Source: Amycolatopsis acidicola (lineage in GTDB: Bacteria; Actinomycetota; Actinomycetes; Mycobacteriales; Pseudonocardiaceae). From it: a stretch of 64,000 nt of DNA. Numbering within the stretch: the stretch's first letter is position 1; each line of letters starts with the position of its first letter. A model generated the notes under the pieces. The model searched no databases and was not told the origin of the DNA. It saw only the letters and a program-made list of their open reading frames with translations. This document shows positions 9,006-16,857 of the stretch, piece by piece. Location: the NCBI RefSeq assembly GCF_007713735.2, contig NZ_VMNW02000020.1, positions 1-64,000 of the forward strand, given 5' to 3'. A program made the translations under genes and the position numbers.

Positions 9006-10670
9006 CTACTCGGTGCCGGCGGGCACCACCGGCACCAGCAGGTGGGAGTCATATCGCCCACCGGTGTGAACGACGTGGCTGCCGGTGTTCACCAGCTGTG
9101 TATGAGTCATGATCACGACATCCTCGGGATAGTCGAACGTGTCTTGGCCCTGAACGGTCACGCGAATCGACTCGCCGGCCTGGAAACTCGTCGACGACGG
9201 CCAGATCTCGATGTCCACCGGCACGATCTCGCCCGGCTTCAGCTTTTTCTCGCCGGTGTGCCGGTGCACGGGCTGGTGCTCGGTCGACAGATCCGGATCG
9301 AGTTCGCGATGCGAGGCCCGCAGCCAGCCGAGCGCGACGGGCCCGTCGGTGAACACCGAGAAGAACGCGAACGTGACCCGTTCGCCGGCCGCGTCCAGCT
9401 TGTCGATGGCGACGAAGAGGTCCAGATCGTCGCCGTCCGGGGCTTCGACCCAAAGCCGGAGCTTCATGTGCCCGGTCAGCTCGGTGGTTTCGGCGAACGT
9501 GTGGACGAACTCCGCACGGCCGTCCGCGGCCGCTGAATCGTAGACGGTCCGGCCCTCGTCGGTGACCCGATCCGGGCCGAGCCTGCCCGTCGACGCGTCG
9601 AGATACAGCGGGACGTACCGGGTGCGGGCCGGCGGCCATTCCTGTTCGTCGCGCCAGGTGCCGGCGTAGGCCCGGTCGCGAACCTCCAGGCGCACCGGCG
9701 GCCAGGACGTCAGCTCGTTGTCCTGTCCCTTGAGGAAGTGGTCGAAGAAGACGCGGAGCCGCTCGACGTTCTCCGGCCGGTACTGGTACTCCCACTTCTT
9801 CTGGCCGTGGACCTCCAGCCATTTCCGGCCGGACCCGATCCCCTTGAAGCCCTCGAGGGTTCCGCGGGTGTGCAGACCCTGGTCCGACCAGCTTGCCACC
9901 ACGTAGGCAGGGACCTCGATGCGGTCCAGATCCGCCTTGTTCTCCGCCCAGTACTCGTCGAAGAACGGATGCTCCGCCATCATGGCGATCCCGTCTTCGG
10001 TTTCCCGGAGCGAATACGCCGTGTCCGTCGTCCACCAGAGGGTGTTCAGCCCGTCTTCCAGGATCCCGCCGTGGAAAACGGTTTCCCGGTACCGGTCGCT
10101 GAACCCTTCCCACGGGCTGATGGCGGCCAGGTGCGGCGGGCGGGTGGCGGCCGCGAACCACTGGATGATGGCGTAATAGGAGACACCCGCCATCCCGACC
10201 TTGCCGTTGGACCAGTCCCTGGTGCCGAGCCATTCGATGAGATCGTGGACGTCTTCGGCTTCGTTCTTGTTCAGGTGCCCGCGGACCGTGCCGTCCGTGT
10301 ACCAGGTGCCGCGGGGATTCACGTAGACCACCGCGTAGCCGTGCGCGGTCCAGTACGCCGGGTCCGGAGCCTCGAAGATGCAGTACCGCGACGTCCATTC
10401 CGGCTTCACGTCGGCGTCCGGCGCGTACCGTCCCGGAACGCGCTGCTTGCCATAGGCACCCCAGCCGATGATCACGGGGATGTCCCGGTCCTGGCCATCG
10501 GGCAGGAACAGATCGGCCAGGATGTGCACCCCGTCCCGCATCGGCACGGGCTGGTTGTACCGGATGGACATCCCGTCGGCGGTGACCTCGCGGTAGGACG
10601 GGTCCAGGTAACCGCTGTCGGCGGGGTGGGCTCCAGGTTTCATGATTCGCTTGAACCCTGGCTCGGTCAT
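9006..10670 (-). CDS. CocE/NonD-family serine hydrolase
   Basis: This X-Pro dipeptidyl-peptidase-like alpha/beta hydrolase has 554 residues, in the family of cocaine esterase and glutaryl-acylase-type enzymes. The S15-type catalytic domain shows PVPMRDGVHILADLF near residue 45 and the nucleophile motif GMAGVSYY, with Ser at about 164; the C-terminal jelly-roll domain has RVTFAFFSVF and the closing THTQLVNTGSH region. The start is ATG 10670 with GGAGGG six bases upstream; a longer frame to 10892 lacks a site. It may remove acyl esters from glycosides or cleave an aglycone ester or amide. It is divergent from CGD module 1 and so probably co-regulated with it. Confidence 0.87.
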   Translation of the reverse strand: MTEPGFKRIMKPGAHPADSGYLDPSYREVTADGMSIRYNQPVPMRDGVHILADLFLPDGQDRDIPVIIGWGAYGKQRVPGRYAPDADVKPEWTSRYCIFEAPDPAYWTAHGYAVVYVNPRGTWYTDGTVRGHLNKNEAEDVHDLIEWLGTRDWSNGKVGMAGVSYYAIIQWFAAATRPPHLAAISPWEGFSDRYRETVFHGGILEDGLNTLWWTTDTAYSLRETEDGIAMMAEHPFFDEYWAENKADLDRIEVPAYVVASWSDQGLHTRGTLEGFKGIGSGRKWLEVHGQKKWEYQYRPENVERLRVFFDHFLKGQDNELTSWPPVRLEVRDRAYAGTWRDEQEWPPARTRYVPLYLDASTGRLGPDRVTDEGRTVYDSAAADGRAEFVHTFAETTELTGHMKLRLWVEAPDGDDLDLFVAIDKLDAAGERVTFAFFSVFTDGPVALGWLRASHRELDPDLSTEHQPVHRHTGEKKLKPGEIVPVDIEIWPSSTSFQAGESIRVTVQGQDTFDYPEDVVIMTHTQLVNTGSHVVHTGGRYDSHLLVPVVPAGTE

Positions 10671-11038
10671 GTCGTTCCCTCCGGCTGGATCGTTGAGCTT
10701 GACGAGCCGCGGCAACGGCCCGGGAGATCGGCTGGCCGTACCGGGCTGACGCACACCCGGGGCGCCGAAAGAGGCACTGAGCACCGTATCTCCCACTTTG
10801 GCATATCGCAACCTTAAGTCACTTCGCCCACCATTGAAGTCTCTCACCTGCATGAACTGACCAGCAAGGAGCGCAAGATTAACTATTGCCAAGAGAGAGA
10901 GGTCTCCCTACTATTGCATTTCATAAGCCAAAGTTCGGCGCGTACGACTCGAAACTCTCGACACCAGCCCTCGGGCCCGGCCGGGCCCCTGTTCGGTCAC
11001 GAGTCCAGCCGATCACCCTCAGGACCAAGGAGAAGACA
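10671..11038. promoter_or_regulatory. Divergent intergenic region with repeated ACTATTGC
   Basis: This 368-base gap between the CocE hydrolase and CGD module 1 holds no gene. It must contain promoters in both directions. The least GC-rich part, around 10800-10925, has ACTATTGC twice (10882-10889 and 10910-10917) on either side of a purine-rich GAGAGAGAGG run. These are candidate half-sites for the nearby ROK regulator. The CGD-beta gene starts only at GTG 11039, where a good ribosome site appears. Confidence 0.4.
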
Positions 11039-11506
11039 GTGGAGTCGGCCTCCGCGTTCGCGCCAGCGACCTCCCCGCCATCCGCGGCCGTACCGGTACG
11101 GCAAACCGACCGCGGCCGCGCTTTCATCAGCGGCCACCCGCTGACCCGCACCACCTTGGACGGACAGCCCGCAGTGGTGGTCAAGGTGCGCCTGACCAGC
11201 TACCGGTCCCTCCCGCTGTCCTGCGTGGAGCGCATCGCGCTCTCCATCGACGGGACCGAGATCCCCGAGGACGACCTGCGATTCGTCCTCGGGGCCAGCA
11301 CCTTCCGCCTGTCCGACCTCGCGGCGCAAAGCACGGTCTGGTGGTTCATCCTCGACCACGCCGAACTCGTCGTCCGCACACCGGAACCGCTGAGTCAGGG
11401 GACTCATGTCATCGCCGGGACCCTGGTCACCGTCGAGCCGTACATCTCGAACGGCCGGTTCCACTTCCACTTCACGTCCACCCGGGAACTGGAGGTCCGG
11501 CCATGA
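11039..11506 (+). CDS. C-glycoside deglycosidase beta subunit-like (DUF6379), module 1
   Basis: The small beta-barrel partner, 155 residues, of a two-subunit C-glycoside deglycosidase. It shares the pattern of the other two copies in the window: VxVRLTSYRSLPLS, a short DGTEIPEDDLRF loop, then WWFILDHAEL and a C-terminal strand pair. In characterised CarB/CarC- and DgpB/DgpC-type enzymes this subunit caps the active site of the metal-dependent alpha subunit, which cleaves the C-C bond of a 3-oxo-C-glycoside. GTG 11039 follows an AAGGAG site seven bases upstream. The stop overlaps the alpha-subunit ATG (ATGA), so the two are translationally coupled at a one-to-one ratio. Confidence 0.78.
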   Translation: MESASAFAPATSPPSAAVPVRQTDRGRAFISGHPLTRTTLDGQPAVVVKVRLTSYRSLPLSCVERIALSIDGTEIPEDDLRFVLGASTFRLSDLAAQSTVWWFILDHAELVVRTPEPLSQGTHVIAGTLVTVEPYISNGRFHFHFTSTRELEVRP

Positions 11507-12474
11507 CCACGGATCCCGGCCTGCGCCTCGGCGTCACGCTGCACAGCTTCACGAACGAGTACTGCTCGTTCGTCTGGTCCTTCGAAGACCTCATGCGGAT
11601 CGCCGGCCTGCTCGGCGGCGGCGTGGAGATCGTGGGACCCGCCCACCACCGCGGGTTTCCCTTCGTGACCGACGAGTTCGAGTCGCAGTTCAAGAGCTCG
11701 GTCGACCGCAACGGCCTCACGCCGACCGCCTACGGCAGCTACGCGGATCCCTTCCGGCTTCCCGACCGGGACCTGACCGGCGACGAACTGGTCGAATACA
11801 CGATCCCCCAGCTGCAAGGCGCGAAGAAGCTCGGGTTCCCGATCGTCCGGCTCCAGCACTTCACGGCCGAGGTGATCGACCGGCTGCTGCCCTGGGCCGA
11901 CAAGCTCGACCTCATCCTAGGCTGGGAACTGCACGTCCCGATGACCATCAACTCGGACCGGACCCAGCAGCTCCTGGAACTGGTCCGCAAGTACGACACG
12001 CCTCGTCTCGGCCTCATCCCGGACGCGGGGATCTTCGCCCGCTCGGTCTCGCAGGGGCATCTCGCGATCGGCCGCGACGCCGGAGTTCCCGAGGAACTGA
12101 TCGGCATCGTGGTGGACGCCTGGAACCGCGAGCTCACCTTGGAAGAAGCGCTCGCCGCCGTCGGGAACCCGGCCCACGACTCCCCGATCACCACCTGGGT
12201 CGGGTTCGTCTGGGACACCTTCGGGCATTCCGACCCCGCGGAACTGACCGAGCTCCTTCCGCACGTGGTTCACGTACACGGCAAGTTCTTCCACATCGAG
12301 AACGGCGACGAGCCCGACCTGCGCTATCGCGAGCTGGTGCACGTGCTCCACCAGGGTGGCTACGCGGGATGGATCTCCAGCGAGTACGAGGGCGACGCTC
12401 CCGACTCCTTCGAAATCGTGTCCGCGCACCAGACGATGATCCGTCGCCACGAAGCCGAGGTTGCCCGATCATGA
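11503..12474 (+). CDS. C-glycoside deglycosidase alpha subunit-like TIM barrel, module 1
   Basis: A xylose-isomerase-like TIM barrel of 323 residues and the catalytic subunit of a predicted C-glycoside deglycosidase. The probable divalent-metal ligands are Glu142 (WELHVP), Asp174 (LIPDAGIF), one of His257/His259 (HVVHVHGKFF) and Glu294 (ISSEYEG). In the known reaction this subunit eliminates the aglycone from a 3-oxo-C-glycoside. It starts inside the beta-subunit stop (ATGA) and ends inside the ATG of the GMC oxidase (ATGA), a compact beta-alpha-oxidase operon. Without the context it could be read as a generic sugar-phosphate isomerase/epimerase; the partner genes make the CGD reading stronger. 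Confidence 0.82.
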   Translation: MTTDPGLRLGVTLHSFTNEYCSFVWSFEDLMRIAGLLGGGVEIVGPAHHRGFPFVTDEFESQFKSSVDRNGLTPTAYGSYADPFRLPDRDLTGDELVEYTIPQLQGAKKLGFPIVRLQHFTAEVIDRLLPWADKLDLILGWELHVPMTINSDRTQQLLELVRKYDTPRLGLIPDAGIFARSVSQGHLAIGRDAGVPEELIGIVVDAWNRELTLEEALAAVGNPAHDSPITTWVGFVWDTFGHSDPAELTELLPHVVHVHGKFFHIENGDEPDLRYRELVHVLHQGGYAGWISSEYEGDAPDSFEIVSAHQTMIRRHEAEVARS

Positions 12475-13964
12475 CCACTGCCCTCACACCCGGGACGGCC
12501 GAGCTCGTCACCGATCTGGCGGATGGGACGATCCTGACCGCCGATGTCGCCATTGTCGGCACAGGCGCCGGCGGCGGCGCTGTCGCCGGCGAACTCGCAC
12601 GGGCCGGGCTCGACGTGGTGATGATCGAGGCGGGTGGGCCGCTGGCGGGCTCCCGGCCGGGCGCGCACATCCGCAACGCATTCCCCGCGGAGGCGCAACT
12701 GGAGACGCACTACGGGCCGGAGGTCTGGAACAGCCTGACGCCCTACGCCGGCGGCAAGGAGCGCTTCGACGCGATGCGCGGCGCACTGGCGATCCACTCG
12801 GTCGGCGGCATGTTGTCCTACTGGTCGCACATGTGCGCCTCCCCGGATGTCGAAACCGAGACGGAGCCCGCGATTCCGGCGCCCTCGATGCGCGACCTGC
12901 TGGAGAGATCCCGCCGCCTGCTGTGGGCGAACCTGGACATCGAGGCACCGGGAGTGCGGCAGCACCGGGTCCTGGCGGCCGTGCGGCAGGCCTTCCCAGG
13001 ATTGCCCGCAGGACGTGAAGTCCAGCAGCTGCCCGTGGCGATGCAACGCACTGCCGCCGGTCCGATCGAGTTCGCCGGGATCGATGCACTCCTGACACCA
13101 GGCGAAACAGGTGGGGCCAAGCCCGTCCGGATCGTGGCGGGCCATCCAGTCCGGCATGTCGAGCCGGGCCGGTCCGCGGGTTCCGGAGCCACCGTCACCG
13201 CAGGCGCGTCAGGCGGCTCGGGCCGGGTGCAGGTGCAGGCGGCGACAGTCGTGGTCGCTGCCGGCGCGCTGGGGACGCCCCAGCTGCTGCACGCCTCCGG
13301 GATCCGGCCCGCGGCGCTCGGGCGGTATCTGACCGATCACACGCAGCTGGTGTCCAGGGTGAAGCTCCGGGACGACCTGCTGGACGGTGTCCCGGCGGAC
13401 GACCCCACGTTCTCCGTCTGGATCCCGGCGAGTTCGGCCCGGCCGATGCACACCCAGATCTCCCGTGGCTGGATCACCAGCTCCCCCATCCTGGCGGATC
13501 TGCCGTCCTGGCAGACCGCCGACATCGGCCAGTTCACCGGAGTCGACCCGCGCCCAGAGAACCGCCTGGTGTTCGACCCCGTCCACCTGGACGGTTTCGG
13601 CCTGCCTCGCGTCTCCGTCGAGTTCAGCCTCAGCCGCGCCGATCGCGACCGGGCAACGGAAATGTTCGCCGATCACTACCGCGTCGCCGAAGCGATCGCC
13701 GATTTCGGCTACGCATTGGAAGCGTCCGCGATGCCGGCCGGCACCAGCCTGCACCTCATGGGCACCCACCGGATGGGCAGCAGGGACGACGGCACCTCGG
13801 TGACCGACAGCGTCGGCCGGGTCTGGGGCCACGACAACCTTTACCTCGCCGGAAATGGCCTGATCTCCACCCGGAACGCGGGAAACCCCACCACGAACAC
13901 CGTCGCGCTCGGGCTTCGGACCGCGGACGCGATTCTCGGCAGGCCCACACGGGACGCCTCCTAG
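12471..13964 (+). CDS. GMC-family C-glycoside 3-oxidase-like flavoprotein 1
   Basis: An FAD-dependent GMC oxidoreductase of 497 residues, expected to oxidise the sugar C3 hydroxyl so that the neighbouring CGD can act. The Rossmann motif GTGAGGGAVAGELA is at about 30-43; the catalytic His428 (SLHLMGTHRMG) and Asn472 (NAGNPTTNT) are present. It is the most divergent of the four paralogues: the HWTCACP motif of the others, which in fungal pyranose 2-oxidase carries the covalent FAD, is here SYWSHMCASP, with Tyr117 in place of His. FAD must therefore be non-covalently bound. It overlaps the CGD-alpha stop by ATGA. Confidence 0.87.
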   Translation: MTTALTPGTAELVTDLADGTILTADVAIVGTGAGGGAVAGELARAGLDVVMIEAGGPLAGSRPGAHIRNAFPAEAQLETHYGPEVWNSLTPYAGGKERFDAMRGALAIHSVGGMLSYWSHMCASPDVETETEPAIPAPSMRDLLERSRRLLWANLDIEAPGVRQHRVLAAVRQAFPGLPAGREVQQLPVAMQRTAAGPIEFAGIDALLTPGETGGAKPVRIVAGHPVRHVEPGRSAGSGATVTAGASGGSGRVQVQAATVVVAAGALGTPQLLHASGIRPAALGRYLTDHTQLVSRVKLRDDLLDGVPADDPTFSVWIPASSARPMHTQISRGWITSSPILADLPSWQTADIGQFTGVDPRPENRLVFDPVHLDGFGLPRVSVEFSLSRADRDRATEMFADHYRVAEAIADFGYALEASAMPAGTSLHLMGTHRMGSRDDGTSVTDSVGRVWGHDNLYLAGNGLISTRNAGNPTTNTVALGLRTADAILGRPTRDAS

Positions 13965-14004
13965 CAATCCAGGGCAGCACCTGCCCACCCTGACTGGAGT
14001 CTCA

Positions 14005-15417
14005 ATGACGAGTGCAGCACGGGATACATCCGGCACCTTGACCGACAAGAACGGCCGGCCCGGCCCGAAGCGAACCGTCCCGGTTTCCGAGAGAATCGGA
14101 TTCACGATCGGCGACCTCGCGTCGAACCTCACCTGGTCGACGGTCGGGAGCTACCTGCTCTACTTCTACACCGACGTCGCGCTCATCTCCGCTGCCGCCG
14201 CCGGGACACTTCTCCTGCTGGCAAGGATTTTCGACGCCGTGATCGACCCGCTCGTCGGCGTTCTGCTGGATCGCACCAACACCCGGTTCGGGCGGGCCAA
14301 ACCCTATTTGCTCTTCGGCTCACCCGTTCTCGCGATCCTGACGCTCTTCACCTTCTGGACCCCGGGGACCCACGGGACGTTCGACCTCGTCTGGGCCTAC
14401 CTCACCTTCATCCTCGTCGGCATCGCCTACTCCGCTGTCAACGTTCCCTATGGCGCGCTGATGGCGATGGTCACCCGCGACTCGAAAACGAGGATGGCGC
14501 TGGCGAGCTTCCGCAACGTGGGTGCCACGGGCGGGTTGCTGATCGTCTCGATAGCCACCACCCCACTCGTGCGGCTCCTGGGCGGCGGCGATCAGCAACG
14601 GGGATGGTTCCTCACCGTCGCGCTCTACAGTGCGCTGGGCATGGTCTTCTTCTGGATCGTGGTCAAGCTGACCAAGGAGCGGATCCCCGTCGAACAGGCG
14701 ACGCGTGCCAGGGGTTCACTCCTCGCCGACCTCAAGGCGCTGGTCCGGAACCGGCATTGGGTCGCGGTGTTCCTCGCCTCGCTCACCCAGTTCGCGCGGC
14801 TCGGCGTCGTCACCGGCGGCGCGATCTACGTGGCGGCCCACGTCTTCGACAGCCCTGACACCGTGGGCCTCATCCTGCTCGCCTTCTCGGTCTCGGGGTT
14901 GCTGTCTTCCTTCGTCGCACCGGTGATCACCCGGATCTTCGGTCAGCGACAAGGTCTCATCCTCTCCCTCGTGGTGTACGTCGTCCTGACGCTCGTGCTC
15001 GCGCTGCTGGTCCACAACCTGCTGGCGTTCGTGGGAGTCTTCTTCGTCGCAAGCCTGTTCGGCGGGATCGGCTTCGTCGCGCTGCCGGCACTGGTTTCCG
15101 ACAGCGTCGAGTACCAGGACTTCAAGACCGGCCGGCGCAACGAAGGGCTGCTGTACTCCGGATACAGCTTCTCCACCAAGGTCGGGGCCGCGGTCGGTGG
15201 TGCGGCACTGGCCTGGGGACTGAGCGGTATCGGCTACTCCGCCGAAAGCGAGAGCAGCGCGGTGTCGGGCGGGATCGCGGCATTGTTCATCTGCCTTCCG
15301 GTCGTGCTGGCGGCACTGCAGATCGCCGCCCTTTCCTTCTACCGGCTGGAAAAGGACCTCCCTGGAATCACCAAGGCACTCGAAGCACGCAACTCCGGAA
15401 GCACGGTCGGCGAGTAA
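14005..15417 (+). CDS. MFS transporter of the GPH (glycoside-pentoside-hexuronide) family
   Basis: A 12-helix cation symporter of 470 residues resembling MelB/XynB-type GPH carriers. Marks are GFTIGDLASNLTWSTV at the first helix, LLLLARIFDAVIDPLVGVLLDRT with the family D-x-x-x-D pair in helix 2, and RFGRAKPYLLFG in the first cytoplasmic loop. It probably imports the glycoside handled by CGD module 1. It lies 40 bases after the oxidase stop with GGAG before the ATG, so it is the fourth gene of that operon. A hairpin follows at 15468-15497. Confidence 0.9.
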   Translation: MTSAARDTSGTLTDKNGRPGPKRTVPVSERIGFTIGDLASNLTWSTVGSYLLYFYTDVALISAAAAGTLLLLARIFDAVIDPLVGVLLDRTNTRFGRAKPYLLFGSPVLAILTLFTFWTPGTHGTFDLVWAYLTFILVGIAYSAVNVPYGALMAMVTRDSKTRMALASFRNVGATGGLLIVSIATTPLVRLLGGGDQQRGWFLTVALYSALGMVFFWIVVKLTKERIPVEQATRARGSLLADLKALVRNRHWVAVFLASLTQFARLGVVTGGAIYVAAHVFDSPDTVGLILLAFSVSGLLSSFVAPVITRIFGQRQGLILSLVVYVVLTLVLALLVHNLLAFVGVFFVASLFGGIGFVALPALVSDSVEYQDFKTGRRNEGLLYSGYSFSTKVGAAVGGAALAWGLSGIGYSAESESSAVSGGIAALFICLPVVLAALQIAALSFYRLEKDLPGITKALEARNSGSTVGE

Positions 15418-15467
15418 CCGCGCACGGCAAGGAAAAGGTTCCAGCGCAACGGCTGCGAGATCCGGCC

Positions 15468-15497
15468 GGCGCCGCGCGATCGGGATAGCGCGGCGCC
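15468..15497. terminator. Hairpin between symporter and monooxygenase
   Basis: GGCGCCGCGC and GCGCGGCGCC pair perfectly across a 10-base loop, 51 bases after the symporter stop. This is a plausible factor-assisted terminator for the 11039-15417 operon. There is no T-tract. Partial read-through into the monooxygenase is possible. Confidence 0.5.
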
Positions 15498-15556
15498 CGG
15501 CCCGCTCGTAATGTCCGCGGCGTCCGCCGTTGTCCGACGCCAAGTCTGGAGCCGTT

Positions 15557-16768
15557 GTGACATCACCCTCGTCTCCCGGGAACGTCGCCGTGCTGGGCTG
15601 TGGACCGGCAGGCATGGCCGCGGCGATGTCGATTGTCCAAGCAGGACACGACGTCACGCTTTTCGAGCGCTACCCGGAGGCCAGGCCGGCCGGAAACATC
15701 CTCAACCTCTGGCCGCCGCCGTTGAAGGCACTCGGCATCCTCGGCGTGGACACGGAAGACCTGGGCGCGCCGTGTCGGCAGGAACTGCGCTCGGCACGCG
15801 GCCATCTCCGGGCGAAGGTCGCGCTCCCCGGTCCGATCGAGCGCGAGTTCGGCGGCACGTTCATCGGTTTGCTGCGCCCGGAACTGTACGAGCGGATGCT
15901 GGCGGCATTGCCATCCGGTGTTCTCGAGACCGGCCGAGAGGTCACCCGCGTCGACCAGGACGCGGAAAAGGTCACCTTGCATTTCCAGGACGGAGCCACC
16001 GGGCGATTCGACGTCCTCGTCGGTGCGGACGGCATCAACTCCACGGTCAGACGGAGTCTCTGGAACGACGGGCCGCCGCGGGAACACAATCTGCGGCTCG
16101 TCGGTGGCTACACCTTCGCGCGGGACACCGGTGCCGTGCCAGGCCAGGCTGTCATCATGTTCGACAGGAAGTCCCAGGGGTCGCACACTTCCATCCGGCA
16201 CAAGGGCCGCGACGGCTTCCAGTGGTGGGTGCTGGGTGCCTACCCGGCCGATGCTCCGGCCCCGTCCGATCTCCCGGCGCACGCGGCGAAACTGGTCCGG
16301 AACTTTCCCGGTCCGATGCCGAAGCTCGTCGCTGCCACGGATCCGGACTGCGTGCAGACCTGGATGATCCGCGACCGGCCGCCGATCCCGCAATGGTCCC
16401 GGGGCCGCATCACCTTGGCCGGCGACGCGGCCCACCCGACCTCTCCGTACGCCGCTTACGGGGCGGGGATGAGCATCGAGGACGGCTACTTCCTGGGGCG
16501 CGCCCTCGCCCACCGTGACCTGACCGACGCCACTCAGGTCGAAACAGCCTTGCGGGCCTACGAGGACCCTCGTAAGACTCATACCTCTTGGCAGACAGAA
16601 CTCGCGTACCGCAATGGCCGGCTTTTCCACCACGTACCCGCGCCGCTGCGCCCGCTCCGGGACCTCGTTCTCGACCACACGCCGCTGCTGCAGCGGCTCA
16701 TGGGGCGCAAACGACCCGGCGCGATCATGGAGCAGCTGGACCTCATCGAGTCCCGTGCGGTTCTGTAG
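15557..16768 (+). CDS. FAD-dependent aromatic monooxygenase (group A type)
   Basis: A single-component flavin hydroxylase of 403 residues, related to p-hydroxybenzoate and 3-hydroxybenzoate hydroxylases. It has the three family fingerprints: GxGxxG (VLGCGPAGMAAAM) at the N-terminus, the DG motif (VGADGINSTVR) and the GD motif (LAGDAAHPTSPYAAYGAGMSIEDG). It would use NAD(P)H and O2 to hydroxylate a phenolic aglycone. GTG 15557 is preferred because GGAG lies five bases upstream; a TTG at 15530 is a weaker alternative. It stands after the hairpin that closes CGD module 1 and is followed by a strong bidirectional terminator. Confidence 0.9.
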   Translation: MTSPSSPGNVAVLGCGPAGMAAAMSIVQAGHDVTLFERYPEARPAGNILNLWPPPLKALGILGVDTEDLGAPCRQELRSARGHLRAKVALPGPIEREFGGTFIGLLRPELYERMLAALPSGVLETGREVTRVDQDAEKVTLHFQDGATGRFDVLVGADGINSTVRRSLWNDGPPREHNLRLVGGYTFARDTGAVPGQAVIMFDRKSQGSHTSIRHKGRDGFQWWVLGAYPADAPAPSDLPAHAAKLVRNFPGPMPKLVAATDPDCVQTWMIRDRPPIPQWSRGRITLAGDAAHPTSPYAAYGAGMSIEDGYFLGRALAHRDLTDATQVETALRAYEDPRKTHTSWQTELAYRNGRLFHHVPAPLRPLRDLVLDHTPLLQRLMGRKRPGAIMEQLDLIESRAVL

Positions 16769-16796
16769 CTTTCCCGGGTTCAACCGCGGGCAAACC

Positions 16797-16836
16797 GACG
16801 GTGCCCCGTTCATCACATGATGAACGGGGCACCGTC
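16797..16836. terminator. Bidirectional 19-bp hairpin terminator
   Basis: GACGGTGCCCCGTTCATCA and its exact reverse complement are separated by only two bases. The hairpin sits between the convergent monooxygenase (+) and CGD-fusion (-) genes and can terminate both. The 19-bp perfect stem is typical of actinobacterial terminators without a T-run. Confidence 0.85.
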
Positions 16837-16857
16837 ACCCCCAGCGGCGGCCGACGC

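Noticed and set aside
10886-11038. N-terminal extension of the module 1 CGD beta subunit
   Set aside because: The extra 51 residues have no similarity to the other two beta domains, the start would be a TTG without a ribosome site, and the segment is the likely promoter region.
11406-12470. Upstream in-frame extension of GMC oxidase 1
   Set aside because: It overlaps the CGD alpha gene in another frame and shows no homology; ATG 12471 forms the typical ATGA overlap.
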